Assembly: GCF_000518645.1 (NCBI RefSeq)
Contig: NZ_JADZ01000040.1
Location: forward strand, 1-44,402
Source: Curvibacter gracilis ATCC BAA-807
GTDB taxonomy: Bacteria > Pseudomonadota > Gammaproteobacteria > Burkholderiales > Burkholderiaceae_C
Direction: 5' to 3'
DNA length: 44,402 bases
The translations under genes were made by a program, and so were the position numbers. Positions 26,218 to 36,300 of the stretch are shown piece by piece (positions within the stretch are counted from its first letter, which is position 1; the number at the start of each line of letters is the position of its first letter). Under the pieces are notes generated by a model. The model was given only the letters and a program-made list of their open reading frames with translations, was not told the origin of the DNA and made no database searches.

Positions 26218-27627
26218 ATGCAAATTTTCAAGCCGCTGCGCCTGTCGATGGTCGTGGCCTGGGGGGCTTCCCTGTTGGTCGGCTGCGCCGCCGTCGGGCC
26301 GGACTACGTGAAGCCGGCCGTGGCCCTGCCCGAGGCCTGGCAGGCGCCGCGCCCCCATGGCGGGCAGTTGTCCCAGATGGCCGACTGGTGGGCCCAGTTC
26401 AAGGATCCGGTGCTCGCTGAGTTGCAGCGGGCCGCTCAGGCAGACAGCCCAAGTCTGGCCAAGGCCGCCGCAGCCATCCAGTCGGCCAGGGCCACGGTGA
26501 CCGTGAACCGGTCTGCAGGCTTGCCTTCGGTCAGTGCCAATGCTTCGTCAACCCGGTCGGCCGATCAAACCGGCGTTTCGGGCATCAGCACGGTGAACAG
26601 CGCCGGCCTGGACGCCAGTTGGGAAATCGATCTGTTTGGCAGCGTTCGGCGCAACGTCGAATCGGGCCAGGCCTCGCTGCAGGCCAAGCAGGCCGACTGG
26701 CACGATGCCCGCATCAGCCTGGCGGCTGAAGTGGCCGGCGACTACGTGGACTACCGGGCGTGTCGTCTCAAGCAGGCGGCGTACCAGGACCAGGCCCTGT
26801 CTTATCGGCAGACACTGAAGTTGACCCATGTCTCGGTTCAGTCCGGTTTGGGCGCGCCCTCGGATCTGATGCTGGCTCAGGCTGGCGCGGCATCCGCCTC
26901 AGCCAATGCCAGGGCGCAGCAGGCCAGTTGCGACCTGTTGATCAAGACCCTGGTGGCCGCCACCGGGCTTGCCGAGCCGCAGGTGCGCAGCTTGTTGGGC
27001 GAGGGGGCCGGCGCATTGCCCAGCCCCGCAGATTTTTCTTTGGACGCCCTGCCTGCCAGCGTGATCGCTCAACGCCCGGATGTGATCTCGGCAGAGCGGC
27101 AGGTGGCCTCGACGCTGGCCAAGATCGGTGTTGCCGAGGCCAATCGGTGGCCCACGTTCACCATCACGGGCTCGATCGCCGCGGCCAGCACGGCGGGGGT
27201 GGCCAGTACGCCGTGGTCCTTGGTGCCCGCGATCTCGCTACCGATCTTTCAGGGAGGCGCCCTGACGGCCAAGGTGAACAGTGCCCGAGCCGACTACGAC
27301 AGTGCAGTGGCCAGCTACAAAAGCACCGTGCGCAACGCAGTGCTTGAGGTGGAACAGGCATTGGTCAACCTGGACAGCGCGGCCGACCGTGAGCGCGATG
27401 CGCAGACCAGTGCCGAGCAGTACCGCCACTATGTGGCGGCCTCGGAAACCAGTTGGCGCGCCGGCCTGGGCAGCCTGCAGGATCTGGAGACCGCACGGCG
27501 CTCTTACCTGTCGGCAGAGCTGACCCGCATCGAGCTGCAGCAATCCCGCGTGACCCAGTGGATCACGCTTTACAAAGCCATCGGTGGCGGCTGGCAAAGC
27601 GCCCAGGCGCCCGGAGAAAAATCATGA
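26218..27627 (+). CDS. RND efflux outer-membrane lipoprotein (OprM/NodT-like)
   Basis: A 469-residue outer-membrane channel of the TolC/OprM class. ATG 26218 is used; a TTG at 26203 is less likely. The signal ends in the lipobox LLVGC, so the protein is lipidated at cysteine 22. Typical features follow: VGPDYVKPAVALPEAW at the mature N-terminus, SAGLDASWEIDLFG and RRNVES in the first repeat, and QRPDVISAERQVASTLAKIGVAEANRWP in the second. The pump operon begins with this gene, whereas most put it last. Its stop overlaps the fusion-protein start. Confidence 0.94.
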   Translation: MQIFKPLRLSMVVAWGASLLVGCAAVGPDYVKPAVALPEAWQAPRPHGGQLSQMADWWAQFKDPVLAELQRAAQADSPSLAKAAAAIQSARATVTVNRSAGLPSVSANASSTRSADQTGVSGISTVNSAGLDASWEIDLFGSVRRNVESGQASLQAKQADWHDARISLAAEVAGDYVDYRACRLKQAAYQDQALSYRQTLKLTHVSVQSGLGAPSDLMLAQAGAASASANARAQQASCDLLIKTLVAATGLAEPQVRSLLGEGAGALPSPADFSLDALPASVIAQRPDVISAERQVASTLAKIGVAEANRWPTFTITGSIAAASTAGVASTPWSLVPAISLPIFQGGALTAKVNSARADYDSAVASYKSTVRNAVLEVEQALVNLDSAADRERDAQTSAEQYRHYVAASETSWRAGLGSLQDLETARRSYLSAELTRIELQQSRVTQWITLYKAIGGGWQSAQAPGEKS

Positions 27628-28799
27628 AGTGGATGACGACCCCCCGACGTCGCTGGACGGCCCTGGCCTCGGCAACCCTGCTGCTCGTCTGTGTTGGCAC
27701 CGCCCTGCAGGTGCATTCGCAGCAAAGCGCTGCAGCGGCCAGCGCCGCCACGCCCGACACGGCGCGAACGGCCCTGACCGTGCAGACCACCCGGCCCAGC
27801 ACCCAGAACTGGCCGCTGACGGCCACCGCCAATGGCACGGTGACGCCCTGGCAAGAGGCCGTGGTGGGCGCCCAGACCGGTGGCCTGAGGGTGGCCAGGT
27901 TGCGCGCCGAGGTGGGCGACCAGGTGCGTGCCGGCCAGGTGCTGGCCGAACTGGTGAGCGATGCGGCCAGCGTGGAGCTGCGCCGCCTGGAGGCCAACCT
28001 GGCTTCGGCCCGGGCCAGCCTGGCCCAGGCCAAGGGCAATGCCGACCGGGCTCGCGTGGCCCGGCAGGGCGCGGCCCTTTCCGACCAGGCCTACAACGAG
28101 TACCTGAACAACGAATTGGCCGCCCAGGCCAGCGTCGACAGCAGCCAGGCCCAGGTGGATGCCCAGCGCATCGTGCTGGACCACACCCGCATCGTGGCGG
28201 TGGACGACGGGGTGATCACCTCGCGCACGGCGGTGCTGGGCAAGGTGGTGGCCAGTGGCGACGAGATGTTCCGAATGATCCGCCAGGGCCGGCTCGAATG
28301 GCAGGCCGAGCTGGATGCCGCTCAGCTCGGGCGCATCCAGCCGGGTCACAGTGCCAGCATCAAGTTGCCCACCGGTGGGGTCGTCAACGGCAAGGTGCGG
28401 GCGGTGGCCCCCCATCTGTCCACCTCTACCGGCCGGGGCATCGTCTACGTGAGCCTGCCGGCTTCGCAGGCCAAGGCCGGCATGTTTGCCAGTGGCAGCA
28501 TCGAACTGGGCAGCGCGCCGGCCCTCACCGTGCCGCAATCGGCCGTGGTGCTGGGCGACGGCTACAACTATGTGTTTGAGCTCGGCAGCGATGAGCGCGT
28601 CACGCGGCGCGGTGTGCGCGTGGGGCGGCGCGTGGGTGACCGGGTTGAAATTCTCGACGGCCTGGGGGCCCAGGCCCGCATCGTCAGCTCGGGGGGCGCT
28701 TTCCTGGCCGATGGCGACAAGGTGGCCACGGCCACCCAAGCCCAGGCCCAGCCCCAGACCCCGGCGGCGGCCAGCCGCCGTGAGGAGACCCCGCGATGA
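27624..28799 (+). CDS. RND efflux periplasmic membrane-fusion protein
   Basis: A 391-residue adaptor linking the inner-membrane pump to the outer-membrane channel. ATG 27624 lies in the ATGA overlap with the previous stop, behind GGAGAA. An N-terminal hydrophobic segment (TALASATLLLVCVGTAL) exports or anchors it; no lipobox is seen. The lipoyl half-motif GGLRVARLRAEVGDQVRAGQVLAEL is followed by an alpha-helical hairpin (about 110-170), a second lipoyl part (TRIVAVDDGVITSRTAVLGKVV) and a beta-barrel domain. The C-terminal 25 residues are low-complexity (AQAQAQPQTP). Its stop also overlaps the next gene by ATGA. Confidence 0.94.
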   Translation: MKWMTTPRRRWTALASATLLLVCVGTALQVHSQQSAAAASAATPDTARTALTVQTTRPSTQNWPLTATANGTVTPWQEAVVGAQTGGLRVARLRAEVGDQVRAGQVLAELVSDAASVELRRLEANLASARASLAQAKGNADRARVARQGAALSDQAYNEYLNNELAAQASVDSSQAQVDAQRIVLDHTRIVAVDDGVITSRTAVLGKVVASGDEMFRMIRQGRLEWQAELDAAQLGRIQPGHSASIKLPTGGVVNGKVRAVAPHLSTSTGRGIVYVSLPASQAKAGMFASGSIELGSAPALTVPQSAVVLGDGYNYVFELGSDERVTRRGVRVGRRVGDRVEILDGLGAQARIVSSGGAFLADGDKVATATQAQAQPQTPAAASRREETPR

Positions 28800-31700
28800 A
28801 CTTCTCCGCCTGGGCCATCCACAAGCCCACGCCCACCCTGCTGCTGTTCATCCTGCTGACGGTGCTGGGCTTTCTGGGCCTGCACCAGCTGGGCATCCAG
28901 AAGTTCCCGGACATGGACCTGCCCACCATCAAGATCAGTGCCACCCTCGAAGGGGCGGCCCCCGCGCAGCTCGAGACCGAGGTGGCGCGCAAGATCGAGA
29001 ACAAGCTGGCGTCGATCAGCCGGCTGGACCACGTCACCACCACCATCTCGGACGGCGCTGTGGCCATCTCGGTCAGCTTTGACATCGCCAAGAACGCCGA
29101 AGAGGCCCTCAATGAGGTGCGCAATGCGGTCGACAGCGTCAAGGCCGAGCTGCCCACCGCCATGGCGGCGCCCACCGTGGCCAAGGTGAGCACGGCGGGC
29201 TCGGCCCTGCTGACCTACACAGTACAGAGCGACCGGCTCAATGAATTTGAAGCCTCCTGGTTTGTCGACAACAACATCGCCAAGGCCATGCTCGCCGTCA
29301 AGGGCGTTGCCCAGGTGCAGCGCGTGGGTGGGGTGGACCGCGAAATCCAGGTCGACCTGGACCCGGCCGCCATGGCCGGCCTGCAGGTGAATGCGGCCAA
29401 TGTGTCGAGCCTGCTGAAATCGATCGAGAAGGACTACTCCGGTGGCCGGGGCGAGGTGGGTGGCGCACGCCAGTCCATGCGCATCCTGGGCGCGGCGGCT
29501 TCGGCACAGGACATCGCGGCCCTGACCTTGCCCCTGGCCGATGGCCGCCGGGTGCGCCTGGACCAGGTGGCCCGGATCAGCGACACCCATGCCGAACGCA
29601 GCACCCGTGCCTATTACAACGGCAAGCCGGTGATCGGCTTTCAGATCACGCGCTCCAAGGGCTTCTCGGACGAGGGCGTGGCCCGCTCCGTGCGCGCCGC
29701 CGTGGCCGAGTTTGCCGCCGCCAACCCCCACGTCACGATCCAGGAGGCCTACAACACCGTCACCCCGGTGGAAGAGAACTACAAAGGCTCGATGCAGCTG
29801 CTGTACGAGGGCGCGGCACTGGCTGTGGTGGTGGTGTGGTGGTTTCTGCGTGACAAGCGTGCCACCCTGATCTCGGCCGCTGCCTTGCCCATCTCGATGG
29901 TGCCGACGTTCGCGGTCATGCAATGGGCCGGCTTCTCGTTGAACACCGTGTCGCTGCTGGCCCTGGCCCTGGTGGTGGGCATTCTGGTGGACGATGCCAT
30001 CGTCGAGGTCGAGAACATCGTGCGCCACCTGAAGGCCGGCAAATCGCCCAAGCAGGCGGCCGAAGAGGCCGCTGGCGAGATCGGGCTGGCCGTGATCGCC
30101 ACCACCCTGACACTGGCCGCGGTGTTCCTGCCCACGGCCTTCATGGGCGGTATCCCGGGGCTGATCTTCCGCCAGTTCGGCATCACGGCGGCCACAGCGG
30201 TGCTGATGTCGCTGCTGGTGGCGCGCCTGCTCACGCCCATGATGGCCGCCTACTTTCTCAAGGCCCCGACGCACGAGGAGGCGCCCGACGGCCCCATCAT
30301 GCGCCGCTACCTGGGGTGGGTGAACCTGTGCCTGAGCCACCGCAAGACCACGGTGGCCGTGGCCGCCGCCATCTTTGCGCTGTCGCTGGCCCTGATGCCG
30401 CTGATCCACACCGAGTTCTTCCCGGCGGGAGACGACGGCCAGGTGCAGCTCACCCTGACCCTGCCCCCCGGCAGCACCCTGGACAACACCTCGGCCGTGG
30501 CCCTGCAGGCTGCCGACATCGCCCGTCAGTTGCCCGAGGTGAGCGATGTCTTCATCTCGGCCGGCACGGCCAGCTCAGGCGACGGCATGGGGGCCTCCAG
30601 CACCGCCGACGTGACCAGCGCCGTACTGACGCTCAACCTCACCCCCCACGGCGAACGCCACCGCAAACAATCCGAGGTGGAAAGCGATCTGCGCCAACGC
30701 CTGCGTGTCCTGTCGGGCACCCGTGTCAGCGTGGGCAATGGCATGAGCGGCACCACCCTGACCCTGACACTGGCCAGCGACGACCCCGGTGCCCTGAGCC
30801 GGGCCGCCAATGCCGTTGAAAAAGACCTGCGGGGCCTGCAGGGGCTGGGCAACGTCACCTCCAGCGCGGCGCTGCAGCAGCCCGAGGTGCAGGTGCTGCC
30901 CGACTTTGCCCGTGCCGCCGCCCTGGGGGTGGCCACCTCCGACCTGGCCGACCTGATCCGCGTGGCCACCAATGGCGACTTCAGCACCAGCCTGGCCAAG
31001 CTCAACCTGCCCCAGCGCCAGGTGGCGGTGCGGGTGCGGCTCGATCCGGCGGTGCGCAGCGATCTGGCGACCCTCGCCCAGATGCGCCTGCCGGCCACCA
31101 ACGGCAGCGTGGCCCTGGCCTCGGTGGCCGAGGTGCAGATGGGTTCCAGCCCGGCGCAGATCAACCGCATCGACCGCGAACGGAACGTGACCCTGACCAT
31201 CGAGCTCAATGGCCAGACCCTGGGCGACGTGAACCGGGCCGTGATGAACCTGCCTTCGGTGCGCAAGCTGCCCCCGGGCGTGCACACCGTGGCCCAGGGC
31301 GACCTGCAGCGCATGTCCGAGATGTTCGGCAGCTTCGGCATGGCCATGGCCATCGGCGTGTTCTGCATCTATGGGGTGCTGGTGCTGCTGTTCCACGACT
31401 TTCTGCAGCCCGCCACCATCCTGGCCGCCTTGCCTCTGTCGCTGAGTGGCGCCGTCGCGGCCTTGCTGATCACGGGCAGCAGCTTCTCCATGCCCACCGT
31501 GATCGGCTTTGTGCTGTTGATGGGCATCGTGACCAAGAACTCGATCTTGCTGGTCGAGTACGCCATCATGGCCCGCCGCGACCACGGTATGACGCGCCAC
31601 GACGCCCTGGTGGACGCCTGCCACAAGCGGGCCCGGCCGATCGTCATGACCACCATCGCGCTGACGGCGGGCATGCTGCCGATCGCCTTGGGGCTGGGCG

Positions 31701-31858
31701 CTGACCCCAGCTTCCGACAGCCGATGGCCATCGTGGTGATTGGTGGCGGTATCGCGTCGACGGCCCTCAGCCTGTTGGTGATCCCGACCGTGTTCACCTA
31801 TGTGGACGACTTGATGATCGGCCTGCGTGGCTGGTTCACCCGCCGGGTGAGCTCATGA
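28796..31858 (+). CDS. RND-family inner-membrane efflux transporter (HAE-1-like)
   Basis: A 1020-residue proton-driven pump of the AcrB/MexB class. The N-terminal helix TLLLFILLTVLGFLGLHQLG is followed by the first large periplasmic loop (about 35-330). The central membrane block includes VVGILVDDAIVEVENI, whose adjacent aspartates form the proton relay of AcrB-type pumps. A second periplasmic loop and second membrane block end near TVFTYVDDLM. The length is usual for the family. With the two preceding genes it makes a complete tripartite pump; substrates are unknown. Long frames on the opposite strand (e.g. 28568-30409) are shadows. Confidence 0.95.
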   Translation: MNFSAWAIHKPTPTLLLFILLTVLGFLGLHQLGIQKFPDMDLPTIKISATLEGAAPAQLETEVARKIENKLASISRLDHVTTTISDGAVAISVSFDIAKNAEEALNEVRNAVDSVKAELPTAMAAPTVAKVSTAGSALLTYTVQSDRLNEFEASWFVDNNIAKAMLAVKGVAQVQRVGGVDREIQVDLDPAAMAGLQVNAANVSSLLKSIEKDYSGGRGEVGGARQSMRILGAAASAQDIAALTLPLADGRRVRLDQVARISDTHAERSTRAYYNGKPVIGFQITRSKGFSDEGVARSVRAAVAEFAAANPHVTIQEAYNTVTPVEENYKGSMQLLYEGAALAVVVVWWFLRDKRATLISAAALPISMVPTFAVMQWAGFSLNTVSLLALALVVGILVDDAIVEVENIVRHLKAGKSPKQAAEEAAGEIGLAVIATTLTLAAVFLPTAFMGGIPGLIFRQFGITAATAVLMSLLVARLLTPMMAAYFLKAPTHEEAPDGPIMRRYLGWVNLCLSHRKTTVAVAAAIFALSLALMPLIHTEFFPAGDDGQVQLTLTLPPGSTLDNTSAVALQAADIARQLPEVSDVFISAGTASSGDGMGASSTADVTSAVLTLNLTPHGERHRKQSEVESDLRQRLRVLSGTRVSVGNGMSGTTLTLTLASDDPGALSRAANAVEKDLRGLQGLGNVTSSAALQQPEVQVLPDFARAAALGVATSDLADLIRVATNGDFSTSLAKLNLPQRQVAVRVRLDPAVRSDLATLAQMRLPATNGSVALASVAEVQMGSSPAQINRIDRERNVTLTIELNGQTLGDVNRAVMNLPSVRKLPPGVHTVAQGDLQRMSEMFGSFGMAMAIGVFCIYGVLVLLFHDFLQPATILAALPLSLSGAVAALLITGSSFSMPTVIGFVLLMGIVTKNSILLVEYAIMARRDHGMTRHDALVDACHKRARPIVMTTIALTAGMLPIALGLGADPSFRQPMAIVVIGGGIASTALSLLVIPTVFTYVDDLMIGLRGWFTRRVSS

Positions 31859-31888
31859 ACAGGGGGCGGGTGCCGATGGGTCGAATGG

Positions 31889-31908
31889 GCTGAGGCCCTG
31901 GCTTCAGC
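31889..31908. terminator. Hairpin between convergent RND and ATPase genes
   Basis: GCTGAGGC pairs with GCTTCAGC (one G-U pair) around a four-base loop. GGGGGC (31862-31867) and GCCCCC (31911-31916) can extend the structure. It lies in the 59 bases between two convergent genes, where a shared terminator is expected, but there is no T run on either strand. Confidence 0.35.
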
Positions 31909-31917
31909 GCGCCCCCA

Positions 31918-33090
31918 TCAGCCCGCCCCGCGCGGCCCGTCCAGTGTCCGCAACACATTGGCGCGGCTGGTGTAGGCCTCGGCCAGAAAGGGGTCGCTCA
32001 CGCCATAGATGCCGTGGCCGTCGCGGGCCAGGATGTTCGAGTCCACCAGCTGGTTGGCCATCTTCTGCACTTCTTCTGCGCCCACTGGGCGGCCGATCTC
32101 GGCGCTGTAGTCGTCAAGCGTGGCCCCTGAAAAGACCTTCTTCACGCTCTGCCCACCTTGGCGGCACACGTAGCCGAAGATCGCCAGCGCCAGGGGGCCC
32201 AGCTCATCGAGCCGCGCCAGGTCCACCGCGGCTGCGGACTGCCGCACGCCTTCGGTGATGGCGCGCAGGTCTTGATCTGCCGCCACAAAATTGGGCGCCT
32301 GCTGAAGGGCTGCGAGCGCCTTCATGAGCTCTTCCGGCCGGCGCCCCAGGCGCACAAAGCACTCGAAGGCCACGGCCGCACTGGGGGATCGTTCGCCCAG
32401 ATCGGCCTCATTCAGCAGCCACTCGACAAAGTCGATCTCCAGCACCGGAAAGTCTTCCGACATCGCGCCGTTGAAGGCCTGCTTGCCTTTGATCGTGAGC
32501 TCGCGCACCCGTGCCCGGTGCGAGCCGGTGCCGACAAACAGAAAGTACCCAGGCGTGCTGGGGCTCAGGTTGATCTCATCGCGGGCCGCTTTCAGGGCCA
32601 GCAGCATGTCGTTGCCGTCGTCGGAGCCCATCGCGTGCTGCACTTCGTCGATGATCACCACGACATCGGTTTGGGCCAGCTGCACCAGCTCAGAGAAGGC
32701 CCCGGCCAGGGTGTTGCCCTCGGTCTTGCCCAGCTCACTCAGGCTGAAGCCGAACTTGAACCCGGCCGCCCCCAGGTCCAGCCCCTTCAGGCGCTTCAGC
32801 ACCCCGACCGCCTTCGAGTCGGCCCGCTGCAGGTCGGTCAGCGTCTTGCGCACCGCGCCCAGCAGCAGGTCGCTGGGCTTGGCGGCCGTGTTGCTCCACA
32901 GATCCACATAGACCACGATGGCCCCCTGCGCCTCCAGCGTAGGGATCAGGTCGCCGCGCAGAAAGGTGGTCTTGCCGATGCGGCGCAAGCCCCCCAGGAA
33001 GAGGCCGGAGCGCACTTTCTTCATCAGGCCCTTGGGGCGCAGCAGCTGATCCGCCATGTCCGCGGCGAGCGTCGGTCGATGGAAGGTCAT
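31918..33090 (-). CDS. AAA/STAND-like P-loop ATPase of unknown role
   Basis: A 390-residue ATPase resembling the 'archaeal ATPase' (AAA/STAND-like) group. Walker A is GGLRRIGKTTFLR (residues 33-45) and Walker B VVVIIDEVQHA (about 143-153). A sensor-like stretch GYFLFVGTGSHRARVREL and a C-terminal winged-helix-like part (ALAIFGYVCRQ, then QLVDSNILARDG) follow. There is no membrane segment and no partner gene: it stands between the RND operon and a kinase. The start ATG 33090 has AAGGA upstream. Its 5' region is a long AT-rich palindrome (33100-33139), unlike the surrounding GC-rich DNA. Related ATPases occur in mobile or defence contexts, but no such role can be read here. Confidence 0.85.
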   Translation of the reverse strand: MTFHRPTLAADMADQLLRPKGLMKKVRSGLFLGGLRRIGKTTFLRGDLIPTLEAQGAIVVYVDLWSNTAAKPSDLLLGAVRKTLTDLQRADSKAVGVLKRLKGLDLGAAGFKFGFSLSELGKTEGNTLAGAFSELVQLAQTDVVVIIDEVQHAMGSDDGNDMLLALKAARDEINLSPSTPGYFLFVGTGSHRARVRELTIKGKQAFNGAMSEDFPVLEIDFVEWLLNEADLGERSPSAAVAFECFVRLGRRPEELMKALAALQQAPNFVAADQDLRAITEGVRQSAAAVDLARLDELGPLALAIFGYVCRQGGQSVKKVFSGATLDDYSAEIGRPVGAEEVQKMANQLVDSNILARDGHGIYGVSDPFLAEAYTSRANVLRTLDGPRGAG

Positions 33091-33099
33091 TCTTATCCT

Positions 33100-33139
33100 T
33101 TTTTATTGAATTCGGATAATTATCTCAATTCAATAAAAA
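33100..33139. promoter_or_regulatory. 40-nt near-perfect AT-rich palindrome upstream of ATPase
   Basis: Arms TTTTTATTGAATT (33100-33112) and AATTCAATAAAAA (33127-33139) are perfect inverted copies. The centre holds a second perfect palindrome, GATAATTATC (33115-33124), on the same axis. Eighteen of 20 symmetric pairs match. It abuts the ribosome site of the ATPase gene (start 33090). It could be an operator for a large or cooperative dimer, possibly including the promoter, or a translational hairpin in the ATPase mRNA. From 33140 to 33371, before the kinase gene, I see no other element. Confidence 0.75.
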
Positions 33140-33371
33140 TGGGTAAACCAGTGACGGAAGTCGGGTGGCAAAAGGCAAGAGGGCGCCGGCTCTCGGGCCA
33201 CCGAAAACAAGCTGTTCCCTGACGGCAGCCTCATCACATGGGCTCTTCTGCCAAGGCCGTCCATGAGTGGACGCTGCAGGCCATTGTCACGCCTTACCCG
33301 AGGACTGGGCTCTGCGATACAGTCCAAAGAATTGCATGATTTCATGCACTGCCAACCTCGGGACTCACGGC

Positions 33372-36300
33372 ATGAGCGCAACCTTCAAACCGCTGTCAGT
33401 CGGTCAGGTCAAGGTGTTTCGCCGCACCTTGCTGGCTCTGGTCGTGTTGATCAATGCGCTTGCGATCCTGGTCAATGCCTACACCCTGCATGATCAGCGA
33501 GAGCTCTACCACCAACGAGCCGAGATGCAGGGCCGCAACCTGGCGCGCGCCCTTGACGAGAATCTGGCGGTCAGCATGGGCAAGGTGGAGATCACGCTGG
33601 CTGTCGTGGTGGACCGACTCGAAGAGGAGGCCGCACGCCACCGGACGGTGGACATGGCCGGCCTGGCCTCGTTTCTTGAGCGTGAGGAGGGTCGCATCAC
33701 GCCCGGTGCGCGGATCCGGGTCTCCGACGCACAGGGCCTGTTGGTGCTGGGCCATGGCGTGGTGCCGGGAACGGTGTCCTGGGCCGAGCGCAGTTTCTTT
33801 CCCGTCCTGAAGGCCCAGACCGATGCGGCCACCGTGATCAGCAACCCCGTGCTGGGGCAGATCTCCAAGGTGCCTGTCATCCCCGTGTCACGACGCTATC
33901 GCGATGCCGAGGGGCGCTTTGCCGGGGTGGTCTCGATTGCTCTGCCGGTGTCGTACCTGCACGAGCAATTGGCCAAGCTCGAATATGGCGCCCATGGCAA
34001 TGTCATTTTGCGAGACGCCGAACTGAAGCTGATCACCCGCCACCCTGCGCTCCAACAAGCTGAAGGCCAGTTGGGCGCCCCCATCTACAACAAAACGCTG
34101 ATCGCCGGTATCGAGGCCCGCGAGCCAAGCTTTTCGTACCATGCCCAGACCACGCCCGATGGCTATCCGCGCCTGATCACCTACCAGCGCTTGAAATCCA
34201 TGCCTTTCCACCTGATCGTTGGTTTGGCCCACGACGATTATCTGCAACCCTGGCGAAGCCGGGTGCAGCAGACCGTGATCGGCAATGGGGTGTTTCTGAT
34301 CACCACGCTGGCCCTGACCTGGGTGCTTCTGAAAATGCTGGCTGGCCTGCGCCGCGAAGGCGACCACGCGCTGGCCCTGCTCAAGAACGCCAGTGACGGG
34401 GTGCACATCCTGGACTGCCATGGCACGCTGATCGAAGCAAGTGATGCCTTCTTTGCCCTGCTGGGTTACGCCCGCCAGGATCTGCTTGGCAGGGGCCTGG
34501 ACCAATGGGAGGCCGAGGCCGCGTCCGGTCCGATCCGGCGCGCGGTGCAGGCGGCTTTGGCATCGCGTCAGCCCGATCAGTTCGAGGCGCGCTACCGGCG
34601 CAAGGATGGCAGCGAGTTCAGCGCCGAGGTCAGCATCAGGCCCATGATGTCCGAAGGGATGGAGCTGCTGTACATGGCCTGCCGCGACATCAGCGAGCGT
34701 CAAGCGGCCCAGGCCCGCTTGCGCAGCAGCGAGGCCGCGCTGCGGGCGGCCAGCCACTTGGCCAAGCTGGGGCACTGGCGCTGGGATCTGGTGCACGACA
34801 CGCATGAGTGGTCGGCTGATGTGTACCGCTTTTATGGCCTGCCACCCGGCGCAGATCCCGTCCCGTATCCCGAGATCCAAAACCTGTTTGCAGCGGCCGA
34901 CTGGGCCTCACTGTCCCGGGCCATCGAAGCCTGCCGCCGCGAGGGCCAGGCCTTTGCCTGCGATGCCCAGATCCTGCACGGACAGGGCAAGCCCTTGTGG
35001 GTGACGGTGCGCGGGGAGGCCGATGCAGACGGGCAGGGCCGCACCGTGGCCTTGCACGGCACCGTTCAGGACATCACCGAACACGTGCGACTGCAAAATG
35101 AGTTGCGTGAGTCGGCCGCCCAGTTCCAGGGCGTGATCGATGCAGCCCCCATTCCCATGGCCTTGATCGATGCCGAGCGTCATGTCACCTACCTGAATCG
35201 GTCTTTTGTCCAGACCTTTGGCTATGACCGCGCGGACATCCCCACGGTCGAGCAGTGGTTGGAAAAGGCCTTTCCAGACCCCGAATACCGCCAGCTGATG
35301 CAGGCCCGCTGGCAGGCGCATCTGGCCGCTTTGCAAACCGGAGTGGGGCGATCTGAACCCGTAGAAGCCCAGGTCCAGACCCGAACGGGCGAGAGGCTGA
35401 CCGTGTTGTTGGCCGGCTCACACCTGCCCTCCAGCACCTCGACGTTGTTCCTGGAAACCTTCGTCGACATCACCGCGATCAAGAAGTCGGAGTTGGCGCT
35501 GCAGCATTTTGGCCAGATCATCCAGTCATCCGACGACGCCATCATCAGCAAGACGCTGGATGGCCTGGTCACCAGCTGGAACCCGGGGGCAGAGGCCATC
35601 TTTGGCTACAGCGCCGACGAGATGATGGGCCAATCCCTGCGGCGTATCTTTCCGGCCGACCGATCCGACGAAGAGCGTGACATCCTGGCCCGGCTGGCGC
35701 AGGGCCACTCCTTCAATCACTTTGAAACGGTGCGCCTTCACAAGAGCGGGGCGCTGATCGATGTGTCGGTCACCATCTCACCGATTCATGGCAGCGAAGG
35801 GCAGGTGATCGGCATTTCCAAGATTGCCCGCGACATCACTCAACGCAAGCGCATCGAGGCGGCCTTGGGGCGTGAACGGGCCATGTACCGCACCTTGATC
35901 GACACCCTGCCCGACATGATCTGGCTGAAGGACGTCGCTGGCGTCTACCTGCGCTGCAATCGCCGTTTCGAGGCTTTTTTCGGGGCCACCGAAGAGGCGA
36001 TCCTGGGCAAGACCGACTTTGATTTCGTGTCTGCCGAGTTGGCTGAATTCTTCCGCGCCCACGACAGGAACGCGATGGAGAAGAACAGCGCCTCAGTCAA
36101 TGAAGAGGAGGTCACGTTTGCCTCGGACGGCCACCGAGAGCTGTTGGAAACCACCAAGGTCCCCATGCGCGACGGCAGTGGTCGATTGATCGGTGTATTG
36201 GGCATTGGGCATGACATCACGGCCCGCCGTCGGGTCGAGAACGAGCTGGAGCTGCACCGCAGCCATCTGCAAAAGCTGGTCGATCAGCAGACCGCCGATC

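Noticed and set aside
28568-30409. 613-codon open frame antisense to the RND pump genes
   Set aside because: Histidine, glycine and glutamine-rich text typical of reverse-frame translation; the sense strand encodes complete RND proteins.
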